A stretch of DNA of 64,000 bases from Promerops cafer (lineage: Eukaryota; Chordata; Aves; Passeriformes; Nectariniidae): assembly GCA_013398275.1 (NCBI GenBank), contig VZSE01010148.1, forward strand, positions 62,001-126,000. The letters run 5' to 3'. Below, one piece after another: positions 38,401 through 52,364 of the stretch. The position numbers were made by a program, and so were the translations under genes. The notes beneath the pieces are model-generated. The model saw nothing but the letters and a program-made list of their open reading frames with translations, was not told the DNA's origin and did no database searches. Position 1 is the first letter of the stretch; each line of letters starts with the position of its first letter.

Positions 38401-40735
38401 ATTAGCACGGGTCTCCCACGTGGAATTGCTCTCTCCAGGAGCCCAGAAGCTTGGTGAGAACCAGCCTGTGGAGGAGAGGGGTGGAAACCAGGAGCCGAGG
38501 CAGAGCCGCCCCACTGAAGCCTAGATTGCCATCTGCTTGTCCCACACTGGGGGGAAAAAGCCCACCACCAAAAGGTCAGGCCACCAGCTGCACCCTGCAG
38601 TGCTGTGGATGTGAGTATTCTTCCCAGACAGATGGTGGGAACGGGAAGAGTGAGGAGGAGGAAGGAAGGGAACAAGTTCAAGACAAGCCTCTGAGATCAG
38701 CAAACTGATAAAAATACCCTCTCAGTGCCACTGGCAGCGCAGAGGGACCCGGCCCGGGGGCGAAGGCAGGCACAGAGCTGTCCCACCCTGTGCCACAAGC
38801 TCACACTGCTCTGATGCCCCTCACCCCACTCCCAAAACCTTCCCTCTGGCGTTTTTTCCTTCATCTCCTCACGACTTCAGCATCCCCCTTTCCAGCTCTC
38901 ACACCCCCTGGCAGCACCGGCCACTTTTCCAATGGGAGTTTTTACGGTTTCCCTTCCATCCTCAGTTCCAGGCACATCGAGGCTGGGGAGATTTTCTCAG
39001 GCTGCAGATCCCTCCCATGCCTTCGATGCCATCTGCAAAAACCAAACCCCTTCCCAGTGCTTCCCATGGCTGCTTTTCCCCCCAGTACCAACTTCAATTG
39101 CTCTGGGGATGAGACGAGAAAGTGAAGTTTGCTTCTCAGTTCAGATGAACTGAGAGCATTTATTCAGCCTTCCTTTATCAGAGATGCAAATCAAATACTC
39201 CAGTTACATATTTTAACACAGTGGGGTGGAAAAAGTCTGATGGAGAGAAAGCCATAAAGGGTCTAATGTATTCACTGGAGCTAAGGTGGAAAACTGAGAG
39301 AGATTGGTGAACAATTATTAACATAACAGGTGCCATTGTCACAAAAGTGACAATTTGAAGACAAATCCCCCCAAAATGAATTCCCTAAATAACAGAGCAC
39401 ATCATTAACTACATTTAGTCCCTGTTTTACACCGGCTCTGCAAAGGAGAGTGGAAAGGAGGGGGAAGGTGGATGAAAGAGACTCCTTCTCCCAGACAGCA
39501 AGAAGTTGGTTAATGTCACATTAAAATGGAAATGGAACTTGAAGCCAAAGCATGTCCCATCCTGGGAAAGAGCAGATGCCATGACAGTGTCAGGGTGAGA
39601 AGAGTGGGACTTTCTTCCAGCATGGACCAGCAACAGCTCCTCTGTGTACCAGTTCCAGTGCTCCTGCATGACTGGTGACTTCAGCTTCCAGCTGGGCTGA
39701 GCTCCAGTCCCCTGAGCCACGGAGCCTGCAGGCACTCAGCCCCTCTGCCCTGGGCCACCTGCCCCAGCAGAGATCCCATCACTCCCTCTGGCCACCCTGA
39801 AGAAGCTCAGGAAAGAACTGAGGCTCACCTTCAGCAGCATGGGGAGGATTGGGGTGGTCTGAGGATTGTTTGGTTTGCCATCAGCACGGAGCCTGCAGCT
39901 CCCATCCCCATCCCAGGGATTTGGGGATGCTTAGTCCACCTCCACATCAGGGTGGGCAGCTCCTTCTCCTCTCCCCACACGTGATTGTCACACAGGGACA
40001 TGCTGAACCCAGGGGTTTTAGAGCTATTCTTTTAGGTTTTGTTTTTTAATAATAACAGCTCATTGGAGATCAATTTAGCTTTTTAATACCTTTCAGATAA
40101 GAAAATCTGCTGCAGCAGCAATTCTCTCCCTATCTTAATTAATTTCTAAACACATCACAAGCTGGAAGTGCATGTTTGATGAATCTGGTTGACCTCCTGG
40201 TACAGAAATGATGACACAGATGTTGTGCCTTCTTCACTAGCTCATTACTCATGTCACACCAGGGTTTTTTTCTCCCATTGAGCTGGCTGACAGGAGCTCC
40301 AGTGCTGCCATCAGCAAGACAAGCTGCAAGGAGCCAGAGGAAGGCTCGAGCAAGGTTTTGATTCTCTGGAGAAGCCAGATCCACTGGTGCTGGCACAATC
40401 CCACAGGACACAGCACCATGCAAGCACAAGGGAGGGAGGGAACTGAATCCACGGGGAAGTTTTGCACCAAGGAGGACAAAATACTGCTGGGTAGGGAAAC
40501 GAGGCACCCCACAAAGAATGGCCAGTCTGAGGGAATGCTGGGGCTGAAGGAGCCAGAGTGGAGAGGTGCCCAAAGCCCACAGGATCTGGAGTGATCCCTG
40601 AGAGCTGTTTGCTGGGGACAATGGGAATCAGCCCAGCTCTGCAAAGGGTTTCAGCCTCCTCTCCCCTCCCACTCAAGCTGGGATAAGCCCAGTTACACTG
40701 GTATGATGTTATATCCACCTGTGGGAAGAAGAGCA

Positions 40736-40955
40736 ATCATAGAATCATGGAATGGCCTGGGTTGGGAGGGACCTTAAAGCCCATCCAGTGCCACCCCTGC
40801 CATGGCAGGGCCACCTTCCACTGTCCCAGGGTGCTCCAAGCCCCGTCCAGCCTGGCCTGGGACACTGCCAGGGATCCAGGGACAGCCACAGCTGCTCTGG
40901 GCACCCTGTGCCAGGGCCTCACCACCCTTACAGGGATGATTTTTTTCCTAAAGGT
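40736..40955 (-). mobile_element. CR1 LINE 3'-end fragment
   Basis: The plus strand begins ATCATAGAATCATGGAATGG, the reverse complement of a CR1 tail. It runs through GGACCTTAAAGCCCATCC, GCCATGGCAGGGCCACC and CCAGCCTGGCCTGGGACA. The far end degrades after CACCACCCTTACAGGG. It is 5'-truncated and non-coding. Confidence 0.9.
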
Positions 40956-41849
40956 GATCACAGCTCCTAAAGACTTTCTTGCTCTTGGAGATTCCTTATG
41001 GACCTGGAGAGCTGCCCCAGCCTGCGGTAACCCCAAGGACACACTACAGGGTGCACTGGGGCACAGGATTCCTTCCCAGCTCCACTTCAGAGCAGGATTG
41101 AAAGCAGAGGGAAGAGTTTAAGATCACAATTTATACCCAGCTCAGGGGTTGATGTAGCACAGGACCAGCAGCTGATCATTAGGGAAACATCAGGATGTAT
41201 AGGAACAAGAAGAAAAAAGGAAACTCCACAAATATGAGTTAAAGAAAATCCTCTGGGAGACCTAGAAGCCAGCAGATAACTTGTCTGCTGCCAGCACAGC
41301 CTGCAGAATGTGGGAATTAAAAATAAAAAATAGTAATTTTTTTTAAAAAGCAGCCTGCTGAGGTCTGGTCACCTTTTGCACCAGACAATTTAATGGTCCC
41401 TTGCAAGGTGATGGCATGAGATGCAACATGGTTTTTCCTCATAACCGCTCTCCAAAAACCCAGCTTATTTCTGCTGGAGCTGGAGCAGAGGCAGTGCAGA
41501 GCACATCTCTAAACCTCCCAGCTTGCAGGGATGGTCCTGGCTCTGGTATCCCACAGCCAAGGCTTTTAGTGGCATCACTCACAAGAGAAGAAATCCCACC
41601 AGTCCAGCAGCAGGACGGGATGGGGCTTTGCATCCTCTTCCCAAACCTGCATCGTGGCACTCACAGGGTGCAAGGGCTCTACTGATGCCTGCCCAAAGGG
41701 TCAGTGCAGAGACAAAACCAGTCTGTCCCACCAGACCCACCCCTCCACCCCTCAGAGCCTGACAAACAACCCCCCTCTTTGGCAAAAGCCTCTGGACACG
41801 GCCCCAGGGCTGGATTGAGCACCACACAAAGCAATAATTAAACGGGGAC

Positions 41850-42320
41850 ACCAGGCGGTGGGGAACAACAAAAAAATAAATCTCTCTTATGTTTTGTTAA
41901 ATTCAGCAATTTACAAGGCTGGAATAATTAGTGGTCTAAAATGTTTTGACACAAGCAGCCCCAATAATCATGATAAATCATATCAGGCATATGCCCAGAT
42001 CCTTGAAGTGACAGATGACAAACAGAGCAGTGACAAGACGCTCCATCACGCAGGGAATCATTGAGTTAATGGAAGAATTATTGCTTCTGAAATCCACTCT
42101 AGTCCCATTGTGGGGAACATTCCAATTTATCAAAGCCAAATGAACATTAATTGCTGCAGCCTGGTAAGTTTTCGAGCTGCTGTGACCTTCATTGAATTTT
42201 AATCCAAAACAGATAAGATTTACTTCCACACAACAGGAAACAACACAATTAAACCCAAATGACAGCTGAGATTATGGTGAAAAAACACAACAGGCATAAT
42301 GACAAAAATATTGATTCCTT
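41850..42320. other. Candidate conserved noncoding element (largest island)
   Basis: About 470 bp of AT-rich, repeat-free DNA with many ATTA cores: GGAATAATTAGTGG, CCCCAATAATCATGAT, GAAGAATTATTGC and GAACATTAATTGCTGC. It sits about 3.3 kb upstream, in window coordinates, of exon 2's donor and inside the largest intron. It is the most enhancer-like stretch in the window by texture, but that is inference. Confidence 0.4.
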
Positions 42321-44720
42321 TCTACTTGACACTGTGCTTAAAAAACAGTAAATAAATAAAATCTTGCATTTGCATATTTGTTTTTCGTTTCCCTTTATCC
42401 CTTCTTTTCATTTGGGAGACAAATTTCAGACGCTCAAGCCAAGAGGAAATGGGTGGCAGACAGTAATGGAGACTGAATTCCCTTTGACTGCAATAATTAA
42501 TGTTACGTCTCATTGGGGAGAGATAAAAAAAAAAAAACAGAAAAGGAAAAAAAAAATAAAAATTAAGTATTATCTTGCTGTCAAAGATGCCCTTGAGCTC
42601 GGGAAGGGAAGTGTGAAGAGGGTCACAGTCAGTCAGTGCTTTGCAGGGGTAGATGGTGGCCACAGGGACACGGGCAATGGACAGTTTCCTGCTGCACTGG
42701 AAACAAACTAATCATAAACCAGAAAGCCACAGACTGATAGCCAGAATCACTGGAAGGAGGAATAAACCCAGGATTTGGACCTCCCTGGAGCCCCCATGCA
42801 GCACAGAGGGGGTCTTGGCTTTAGAGGCACAGCAGGAGCTCCCAGCCAGGCCATAAACACCTACAGAAATCCAGCCAGGATTGGCTTGGAGATGTCTCAC
42901 TGCCCATGACAGTGCCAAGTGCTCCCTAAGAGAGGGATTAACCAGATCCCCCAGGCAAACCTTCCCCAGCTCCTACAAATCACCTGGAGCATGAGGAGAG
43001 GGGTAAAAGCAAGTGTTAGAGCCACTTGAAGGAGATGAAGGAAGCACTCCCATGTCCCCTCCTGTCCCCTGGGGCAGGATGCTGGCCTGATGATGGACAG
43101 GGCACGCAGAGCCTGAATGCCAAGGCAGCACTGGGGTGGGCTGGAGTTTTGTCCATATAAGTGACAGTGGTTTAGTTTACAGAAAGCACACAGGAGACAT
43201 TGGGCTTCATGGTAGGAAGAGGAAGGAAAAGTGTTTGGGAAGCTGGGAAGGAGGACACGGGTTGCATCCTGAGGCAAAAGGGATATGGACATAGAGGGTG
43301 TGGGGACAGGAGGGGGTACCCAGGGCCCCCCTGTGCCAAGCACAGCACAGCCAGGGAACCCCACTGCTGGGGTAGGAGAGCTCAAGTGATGGGGGCCCTC
43401 TGGGATGTGCTCCAGCTGGGGTCGAGAAGGGAAATAAAGAAGTGGGAAAGCAGCCCGGGGACCTGGGTGAAATATTCACCCAGGAATAATAAGAAGAAAC
43501 AAATAGCTGTGCCCATTTTATTTCCCCTACAGAGCTCCATGAGGCCTCAAGGAAGGAAAAAAAAACAAAAAAACCCCAACAAAACAGAATCATCTTTGCT
43601 GGTAACTCAAAACTTGGCTCGGGTTCACTCAAAAAGTTAATGAACCTTCTGAAAAATCTGGGCAAAGTTTCAAGCCTGTGCTGCAGTCCTGACCCAGGAA
43701 AGGAATCTGCAGGGCCCCTGACTCCCCAGGGACACATGTGCAGCCCAGACCCCATCCCAGACCCAGATCCATGCCCAGGACTTCAGCTCCTGCTGCAGGG
43801 AATGTCAGAATTTATAAAGACAGTGGAATTAGAGCTGATTGTGTGTGGCACGAACAACTCCTTCTCTCCTGTCCTCCTGTTGCTTTTGCAGAAGGGAAGA
43901 GGGGTACAGGGCAGGAATTAACACTCACAACAAAGCCGTGGTTGCTCCCACGCCATTGGCAAAGCACATCTTCCCTGAAAACCTGGGATTAGAGGCCAAA
44001 CCTATTTCTGTGACATTTCTGTGACATGCCCAGCAATGCTGGCAGCTCCATCCCCCGGCACCGCTGCTCCCCCATCCCGAGCTGCAGCAAAGGAAGGCTC
44101 TGCCCAGCAGCTTCTCCAAGGAACTTCCCAAACATCCAGTCCTTACAATCATCTCCTGTATTTTAGAGACCATCTTCAGCAAGGGCTGAGGAGCAGGACT
44201 GAATCTCTCCCTACTACAGAAAATCTGCATTTCAAGCAGGAATCACCTTGAAATCACAGGCTGTGGAGAAAGCATCACCCCACAGACACAGGGCAATTCT
44301 CTGGGGCTCAGGTTTGCCCACAACAGCCAAACAATCCCATGCTCAAACCTCCTGCCAGGGATGGAGCTTTTTACACCTGCACATGCTGCGCTGTTTTCTT
44401 TCTTTGTTCTGTCTCTCACTTATATTTTCAGGCTCATTTTCCAAATATGCAATTCCAACCCTTTCCCCCTCTCCAACACCCCATCCCATTGACAATTTCA
44501 GCAGACATAAAACCATTCTCTATCCTACTCAGTAAGATGCAGACCCCAGCTCCTTTCCCTTCTGCCATCCTGCATCTTATCTTGCCCAACAGCCTTAATG
44601 CAAAGCCTCTCTCCCTTCTCACATGCATTCAGTGCCAGATCTAAAGCCCCACTAACAGGACACTCAAAAAACCAGATTTAAGTTGTAAAAGCCAAATAGC
44701 TGCTTGTTCAAATAAAAATT

Positions 44721-44738
44721 AAAAAAAAAAAAAAAAAA
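44721..44738. repeat. A18 homopolymer
   Basis: This is a run of 18 A following an A/T-rich lead-in (AATAAAAATT). The lead-in resembles a polyadenylation signal, but no upstream gene is recognisable. Confidence 0.85.
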
Positions 44739-45600
44739 GGATTTGTGCATCCATTGTCTCTGTTCCTCCTTCCAAAACTAAGGACAGAAGCTGTGGAGAT
44801 GACCCAGGTTCTAAGAGATGAATAGATTCACCTTTTGCAGAGGGTTGCTGTGCTGGGATCCCCAGTCCCATAGACGATTTGCTTTGGCAAATCAATGGCA
44901 TGCATACACACTGGATATACCAGCCTAACTCATTTTTTCTGTATCTTATCCCAACAGGACTGAAGGGACAATACACTGAATCCCATTTTACAGATGGAGC
45001 TCTAAAACACGGAGGAACCATGGACCAGATCCAAACACGTAGGCAACCACGTCATATGATACTGAAACTTTAAAAGGCACCACAGCACATAAACAGTGCA
45101 TTAATAAAAGGTCACAAGCACCCCAGATGGAGACATTCAAAGCACTGGATCATCTTTTTACTTTTAGGTCAGACTTGTCCTTTGCAAGAAATGCTGCAGC
45201 CCTTACTCACTTCAAAGATAAACTTCAGCTTCAGAATGAAATGGCCAAGCCCAAAATCTTGCCTTTGCACAATGCCCAAACACAAAGACCAAGCAGAAAT
45301 ACTCCACTGGCACCTCACCACTTTCCAGCACAGACAGGAGGACCTACAAGGATCCTTGTTACCCTCCCAACAGCTTCTTCCCCACACTCTTTTGCTTTAT
45401 TTTGTTTCATTTTCTCAGAAGACAAAGCACTCTATTTTATTTTTTCTCCTGGCCCATTCAAACACATCTCTCCCTTTCTGGAGACCCAACCAAGAAAGGA
45501 CACAAACATCTGCAAACCAGGCTCACCACCCTGCTCCTCATCCCCCTCCTCCCAGGGGGTTCCTCCAGCCCCTCCGATGCCATCAGCAGCCGGGACTCAC

Positions 45601-45788
45601 CATGACTGAGATATGAAGAATGTGCATCTGCTCCTCCACGATCTCCGAGGGCTCCTGGAGGCTGGGGGGGGTGGCCCTGGAGAGCTGCTCAGCGCTGCTC
45701 ATGGACACGTGGAAGTACAGGGTGCCATTCTCCAGCCACTGCTGCTTCCAGTGCACCAGCGAAATGTCCGACACGGTCCCCGACATCT
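45601..45788 (-). CDS. ASTN2: ASTN2 exon 2 (internal coding exon, extracellular segment)
   Basis: Astrotactin-2 is a neuronal membrane protein that acts in glia-guided migration, in trafficking of its paralogue ASTN1 and in turnover of synaptic surface proteins (established knowledge). On the minus strand this exon encodes 62 whole codons, beginning MSGTVSDISLVHW and ending HILHISVM, which I recognise as the end of the ASTN2 N-terminal extracellular region. An N-glycosylation sequon, NGT, lies at exon residues 20-22. The paralogue ASTN1 diverges strongly after the LENGTL motif, and the SEIVEEQMHILH stretch is the ASTN2 form. The acceptor reads CCCTGCAG before 45788, and the first two exon bases (AG) complete a split codon, expected to be Glu. 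The donor, GTGAGT, lies at 45595-45600, and the exon ends in phase 0. An acceptor two bases further in (45786) is possible but fits the family codon worse. Calling it exon 2 rests on the human gene order. Confidence 0.95.
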
Positions 45789-48700
45789 CTGCAGGGACAC
45801 AACACACAGCTCAGGGTCAGCTTTCTCCACGATGCCCAAAGGTGTTAGTCTAAGTGATCAAGGAAATTGGGACTTTTGACTCTTAGCCCCAGAACTGCTT
45901 CTATTTAATTTTAGCCTCTACCTGTTACTTCCTTTTTATATGAACAGAAATGTTTGTCTTCCTTAATAAAAAGCAAGGGGCTACAGAGTGCCTTGGGATT
46001 TCTAGAATAGGAAGGCAAGAACAGTAAATCACACAGGATGCCCTAAACCTCCTGTGGCTTTCCCAGGAAACAGGCTGGAAGAAGCTCCCAGGGAGCTGCA
46101 GCCAAGCCCAAGGGAGTTTCATGGCTCAGGGAGGCTGGTCTGTGCCAGACAAGGCAGGATGCAGGCACCAGTACACACTTTGCTGGCATTTACAGCAAAC
46201 CTTCTTCCAGCTGTGAGGCAGCAGCACAGCTGTATTTAATAGGGACACTCTCAGCATAGACTGTGAGCTCCAGCAGCAGGGGAAAACCACCAGGCTTGAC
46301 AAGTATCTATTGACATTGGAGCTGCAGCAGTCAGTCACCTTCTGCAGCTTCTGTTGGTTTTACATCCCACCCAATCCTGGTTTACAGCACAGGCACCCTG
46401 GGAGCCAGGATTACAGCATCCCAGCACACACCACCACCCTTCCCTGACCTAGGGCACTGCACAGAATTGGGGGTTTGGAGAACCCAAGGGGCACCCCCAG
46501 ACCTGCAGACCCTGTGAAGGCAGCAGCTCCCAGCCTCAGCTGCAGCTCCTGAGTGGGCCAGGAGCACTGACAGCTCCACAGCTGCCCAGCACGTCGCACA
46601 CGGATCGCTGCAGAGAACGGGTTTGGCAGTTTGGCAGCTGAATCAAAACCAAAAAAAAAATAAAAAATACTAGTACAAAATGAGCCAAAATATTTTTCCT
46701 TCCACCACATCTTTTTTGTGTTTGTTTTTCCATTTCCAATATAAGCAATGGGAAGCAAGACAGGTCTTCTTAGTCGCTGGGCCCACAGCTTCAGCAGTCA
46801 CCTGCTTTGAGGAAGACCCAAATTCAATTCCCTCCTATTTGGGAAGAGACCAGGTCTGACAGCCCCTGACCCACTGTCTGCAGGTGTGTCTGCCCCAGAA
46901 CAGTCAAGAGCACGAGCTCAGGTACTTCTGGCACCACAGTGGGAACAGAGACAAGGTTCTCCTCCTCCTCCTCCACCTTGGCTGCAGAGGGTCAGTGGGG
47001 AGCGCAGCGCTTGTTCCCCTGTGGGCAAAGCAGCCAGGGAATGCTGGTGGCATTTTGTATTTCATTACCCTGAACCCAGCTGGGCAAAAGCAATCCAGTT
47101 CCGGCTCCCAGTGGAGAGAAAGGAAGGAACAAGCCCAGCTGAGGCTGTCCTGAGGAGCCACCCACACCTTGCAGGACACGACGCTTCAACAAGAACTAGG
47201 GTGGTGAGCAGCCACTCAGGCTACAAGACCAGGCACTTGCACTTCTACAAACCCAAGTGCCACCCCAACAAAAAAACCTCTCAATCCTTCAGGAACAGTT
47301 TTTCTCACCCCTGAAATCTATATATTTTCCAGGAGCTTCCCAACATGGATCAAAAGAGAGCCAACCAAACTGCTCATGGAGAAGACCCCATCACACCACA
47401 GGTCCTGCAGGGCTGAGGGCAGGGATAAGGCCATCCTTGATTCAGCACCTCACTGGTGACACTCTCGAGCCACCACCGTGTCACCTCAATCTCACCAGAG
47501 GGGTTTGCTCATTGCCTCTGCCCCCCCAGCACTGCACCTTCCTTATCCCCAGCCCCTGTGCACACCTGAACACTCAACAGAGAAAAACCCAACAGCTCCT
47601 GACCACACATGGATCCATCAAGAGCCCACACTTGTGCTTGGGAGGGGATGCAGGAGCTCCCTGTCACATCCCTGTCACTGCCCTGACATCCTGCTAATGA
47701 CCCTTCTCTCCTCTGACATAAAAGGCTCTTAGCTGGAGCAAACCAGCAGCAAGAGAGTGTTGCTTTTACTCTGGAAACTGTAAATCACAGCAGCCCTGCA
47801 GCTCCTTCAAGACCTGGGAACCTCATGGAATGAATCCTGTGTCTCTCCCCTCCAAACAAGGCTCAAGGAGAAGGTTTCTTATAGCAGTAAAAATAAGAAC
47901 AAAATGAGAGAAATATCAAGGCTGCTTAATTGCAGTCATCTTCCCAGCAATACTTCAAAGGTCTGTACTGAAAAGCATCTCCTTGTCTAATTAAAATCAA
48001 AACAAATGCTACTTTTAGGAGTGAAAGCACTCACTCAGCTTTGCAGGAGAAATCTGAGATCATCCACAGAGGCCACGGGAGAGCACAGAAGCATCAAGGG
48101 AGAGACTCTGTTAATTTTGTCCAGAGGGACAGTCACCCACAGGAGGGGATGATTTACAATATTACACACTCATCATTGCATATCCTGCAGCAGACCTTTC
48201 CTAAAGAGCTCAGGAAGGAGGTTAAATCACCCAGCCCACAGCAGAGACCATGTGGATGCCACCAGGACCCCACTGCTACACTTCCAAAGGCTACACCACA
48301 TTTGGGAAGCAAGGAAAAAACCTTCAGGGTCAACCTTTCTCCAAATTTTTTCCCTTACACACACATTTTTGCATGGGATGTTTAAAAGGATCACGGAGAA
48401 CATTTCTCAGGAGTTCTGAAATATAGGCAGTTTTTTTGGACTTTAGCCTAGACTGAAGATAAGCCTGTTTCATTTTCAAAAGGTCTCTTCCAAAAGTAGA
48501 AACTTCAATTTAACATTCATTTCACAATTTTAAGCAACCCAGCAGCCAGGCAATTTGTGACAAACACGGACTTGCCAAGCCTGGGTACTCATTCCCACAC
48601 ACTTATAAACACTTGTGTGCTTGAGCTGTCATTTCAGGGCACCTGGTTACTACCCCAGCACCCCCAGGACACCACGAGCCTTCAATCAGATTCACCACTC

Positions 48701-51227
48701 ACAATAAAAATAATACCAAAAAAAGTTTTTTCAAGGCCTGTAGCTGCAGAATCCCTCAATCCCCAAACGCAGGGAAGTTCCTTGGCTTCATGTACTTGAC
48801 ACTAATTTTACACTGCCTGTGTTTCACTGGACACGCATTGTCACCCCACTATCTGCTGTAGTTACAGCAGTGAGAGCCCGTCCATCAGACAGAATGTAAT
48901 AGTCTGCAGCAAGATTGCCTGTTATCAGAGCTTTCAAACACTTTTGGAACAAATTAAGGGCAATCCTGCACGAAAACCGAATGAGAAACAGTTAAGGTTT
49001 TAAATGTGTAGCAATGGAAAAGAACTTGTGGTCTATAGCTGTTAAAAATCTCAGTATCCAGCGGGTGGGGAGCTATGAGATGGGGTTCAAACACCCCTTT
49101 GTGGGTAAAACACCACGTAAAACAGCCAAACAGATCATCAAACATCTGCCATGCCACCCCCCTACATGCTCACTGTGCTCAGCAGAGAGGAGACAATGAA
49201 GAAACAAGGACGATCCTCCTTCCTCACAGCAGGCAGCCAGGCTTCTCCCCTTCGCCTGGTTCAAAGGCCCCAGGCAAGCACCAGCTCCATCCCAGAGCAG
49301 AGCATCTGAGGAATCTGTCCTCCCCAACTCCAGCAGATGTATCTCCCCTTCCAGCCTCCCCTGGTGCCTCCCCAGACCTCCACAACTGCCATCATCCCCA
49401 CCACACAGCTCAGCAGCACCCACCAGCCTCTGGTATCACTTGGTGATGGTCTGAAAGTAACAAAAAGGCACACAAAGCATTTTTGCCTTTTCTGCTCTTC
49501 CTCAAGCCCTGTGCCTTGTACAACTTCAACAGTCTTCAACATTTTCCTTGGAAATCAAAGAAGCAATCCAAACAAAACTGTTCCCAGGGCTCAGCCCACC
49601 TGAGCCCGTGTCCATCAGCAGGTCAGCCATCCAGGATAAGGCAGGGGACAGCAGTGACCACAGCAAGATCCCTTCCAACCAGCTCTCTAATCCCCTTTTT
49701 CCCTTTGCTGTTGCTACAACCCTTACATGTAAACATTTCATTGAAATCTTCAACTTGTATTACAATCAAACTTAAAAGCAGAGGGGCCTAAATGCATTTG
49801 GTTGGGAACCAAGAGGATTCTCATAAAAGCGGATTATGCTGACATGATGGATACAAAATGAAACAGCCGATATTAAACTTGCAGGATTGGTACTCCATGC
49901 CTCCGGGCTCCTGGCCACCCTACCCACCTCCTCCCTCCTCTCCCCCTTGGTCTCACTGAAACCAGGACAGCCTTTTCACGTCTGCCTCCTGCAAGGCAGC
50001 CTTGAAACATTCATCAGCTCTCCCCAGCCCCCACCCCAACCTTATGCAATGCCTCAACATTCTCCACTTGCTCTGGACGTTGCAGCCCTGCCTTATCTGC
50101 ATGGCGTTTTACAAAGCCTGTGTTGTATTTAATTGGCTTGTCCTTGCTAATCTACCATGATTATTGTATTTTTATTTCATTCTTGAAGGCCATTATTAAA
50201 ATAAGCCCTTTTGCTTAGAGCACTTCATCCCCACAAGGTTCCCCGCCCCTGGATAACCAAACCCTCCTTGTGCTTCCTCCCGGCTCCCTGGTGCTGCTCA
50301 GAGCTGCTGGGCACCTTTCCTGTCACTACCAAGTGCTTGGGGTGATGGGTGAGGAGCCAGTGAGTAATTTCCAGTGCACAGATCCAGGCTCCTATGGCCT
50401 TTTTCCTCCCCACCTGCTCCCTCCCAGCAGGACCTGCACCCTGCAGCCAGGCTTCCTCATCCCACCTGCACAACTCAGCATCTTCATCTGGCAGAGGAAA
50501 AGCTGGAGATCTGCTTAGTGATTGTATTTCCTTTCACAGAGACACAGTTCCAGCTTGTGCCCCCCTTCTTCCACACCCCTCATCCTGCCACCCCATTCCA
50601 TCTGTTGTTATTCCAGGGGCTCTCCCGAGTTAATGTTCTCCAGAGGCGCCAACCTCCGATAAAGTGTTAGTTTAGAGATTCTTCGGTGCTAGCTACCACT
50701 TATGCTAATAAAGCAAATTTATGCAGAAAGTCATAAACAGAGAGCTCTCCCCAGTGCCCTTGCCAGTGCAGGATTGCTCCCAGTGGAATAGATTATCACA
50801 CTCTGTGCAGACTAGTTCCAAAATTACCCTAGAAATGGGGCTTCCCCCATGCTCCCATGGGGGCTGTTCTGCAGTCAAACAGGCCCTAAGAGTTCTAAGA
50901 GTTTGGGTCTTTTGGTGGCAATGTGGTGGCGTTTTTTATCCGAATCATTAGCTCAGGTTTTTATCTTCCCTTCCCCTCCGCTCCTGTTCCTTCCCTTACA
51001 CACCTCCTCCCCTGCTCTCCCCTCACAGAACTCCCTGGGGCAGCACACAAATGCAGCTGCAGATCATAAAAAGTAATAGAGAAGCTCAGAAATTTAAGAA
51101 AGGGGGAAAGAAAGAGATGACAAGCTCCCTCTGATCATCTCCTTTCAAAGCCCCTGTCTGTGAGCACACAGGGCTGCACCTGCAGGGCATTTCAGGGGTG
51201 GCTCTGGCGCTGTGCGGGTCTGCATGG

Positions 51228-51320
51228 ACACAGAACCATGGAATGGTTTGAGTTAGAAAATCTCTCTGAGATCATGGAGGCCAGTCGTTAACCCAGCTGT
51301 GCCAAATCCAAGGCATAAAG
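51228..51320 (-). mobile_element. CR1 LINE 3'-end remnant (diverged)
   Basis: The plus strand reads CAGAACCATGGAATGGTTTG, then AGATCATGGAGGCCAG and GTTAACCCAGCTGTGCCAA, matching the reverse complement of a CR1 subfamily 3' end. Its distal boundary is unclear. Confidence 0.7.
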
Positions 51321-52364
51321 CTGGATGGAGGAGGGCCAGAGACAGCCTGGTCTTGGGCTGGTCCAAGGGGGGTCCCGCTGGCACCAAGTGCAGGCTGGAG
51401 CACTCTCTGCATCTCATTGCCAGCAGCATCACAGTCTGACCTTGGACAGGCAAAATGGGATTTGCAGGAAAGTGGGTTTGGCTGTTTTCAGGCTCTGCTG
51501 GGAGGAGAAGAAGAAGCAGCCGGTTTCAGGCACGCTCCTGGGACCAGTCACCTCAAAGACACAGAGATGTGGGAGGAACGGAGCTGCCACCAAAGGGCTG
51601 ATGACAGCCAGAGCAATGCGACCGAAGATGAGGGCAGATCCCAAGCTCAACAGGAACCCAAAAGCAAGAAGACCTCCTTGGTTTGGATGGAGAGCTTGCA
51701 GACTGCAGCAGCCAGGAGACGAGCCAGGGTGAGCAGGGAGGACAGAGTCAGCCCCTTCAGGCCTCAGCCCCTGGAAATACTTCAGACAACCACAGGGTTG
51801 GGCTGCTCCACCTCAACTCTCTTGGTCTTAGCTCTGGAGCCTTCTGCGCCATCCCCACATCTCTTTGGCCTTTCTAATCCCAGGCTTTAGGGTCCCTGAA
51901 TACATCAGGGAGCAGATATTGATTTGCCTGTGCTGCCCACAGATCTCAGTCTTATTCCACAAACCCCCGAGAAGCTCAGCACGCTGCGTGATCCTGCAGC
52001 TGCTTTGATTGCAATTCAGGCTCCAGCACATTACCCGTATTTATAATGCCAGGGCTTCCGTGTGGTGCCTCAGGCGCTCTGAAATTATTACAGGGCCCTT
52101 TGACTTTCAATTCCCTCCCATCCAATTCCATCTTTACCTGTCGGCAGAGGCTCCCCCTGGCCAGCGGTGGGAGCCAAAGGGGAGGCAGTCAGCGCTGGAA
52201 TCTGATCCTGCAGGAATTGCTGGCACACGGAGGAGTCACCTCCCTCGGAATGAGGAGCACCAGGTATGGGAGAGCAAGGGGCAGAGCGCTCCTGGGTGAG
52301 GCTTTCTCAGAGAGAGGAGCCACCCGGGCTTGGAGCAGCACCAGGGGTGCTCAGCCATGGCCCC

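Larger units (their letters stand above)
17838..45600 (-). other. ASTN2: ASTN2 intron between exons 2 and 3 (27.8 kb, phase 0)
   Basis: The intron is bounded by a GTGAGT donor at exon 2 and a CTGCAG acceptor at exon 3. It contains CR1 fragments at 17903-18110 and 40736-40955, the CACCC minisatellite with an assembly gap (34900-35493), A24 and A18 tracts, a T-rich/A-rich inverted repeat near 25206-25316 and several candidate regulatory islands. A GC-rich stretch at about 31600-33600 gives long chance open frames on both strands. I see no supported gene inside the intron. Confidence 0.9.
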
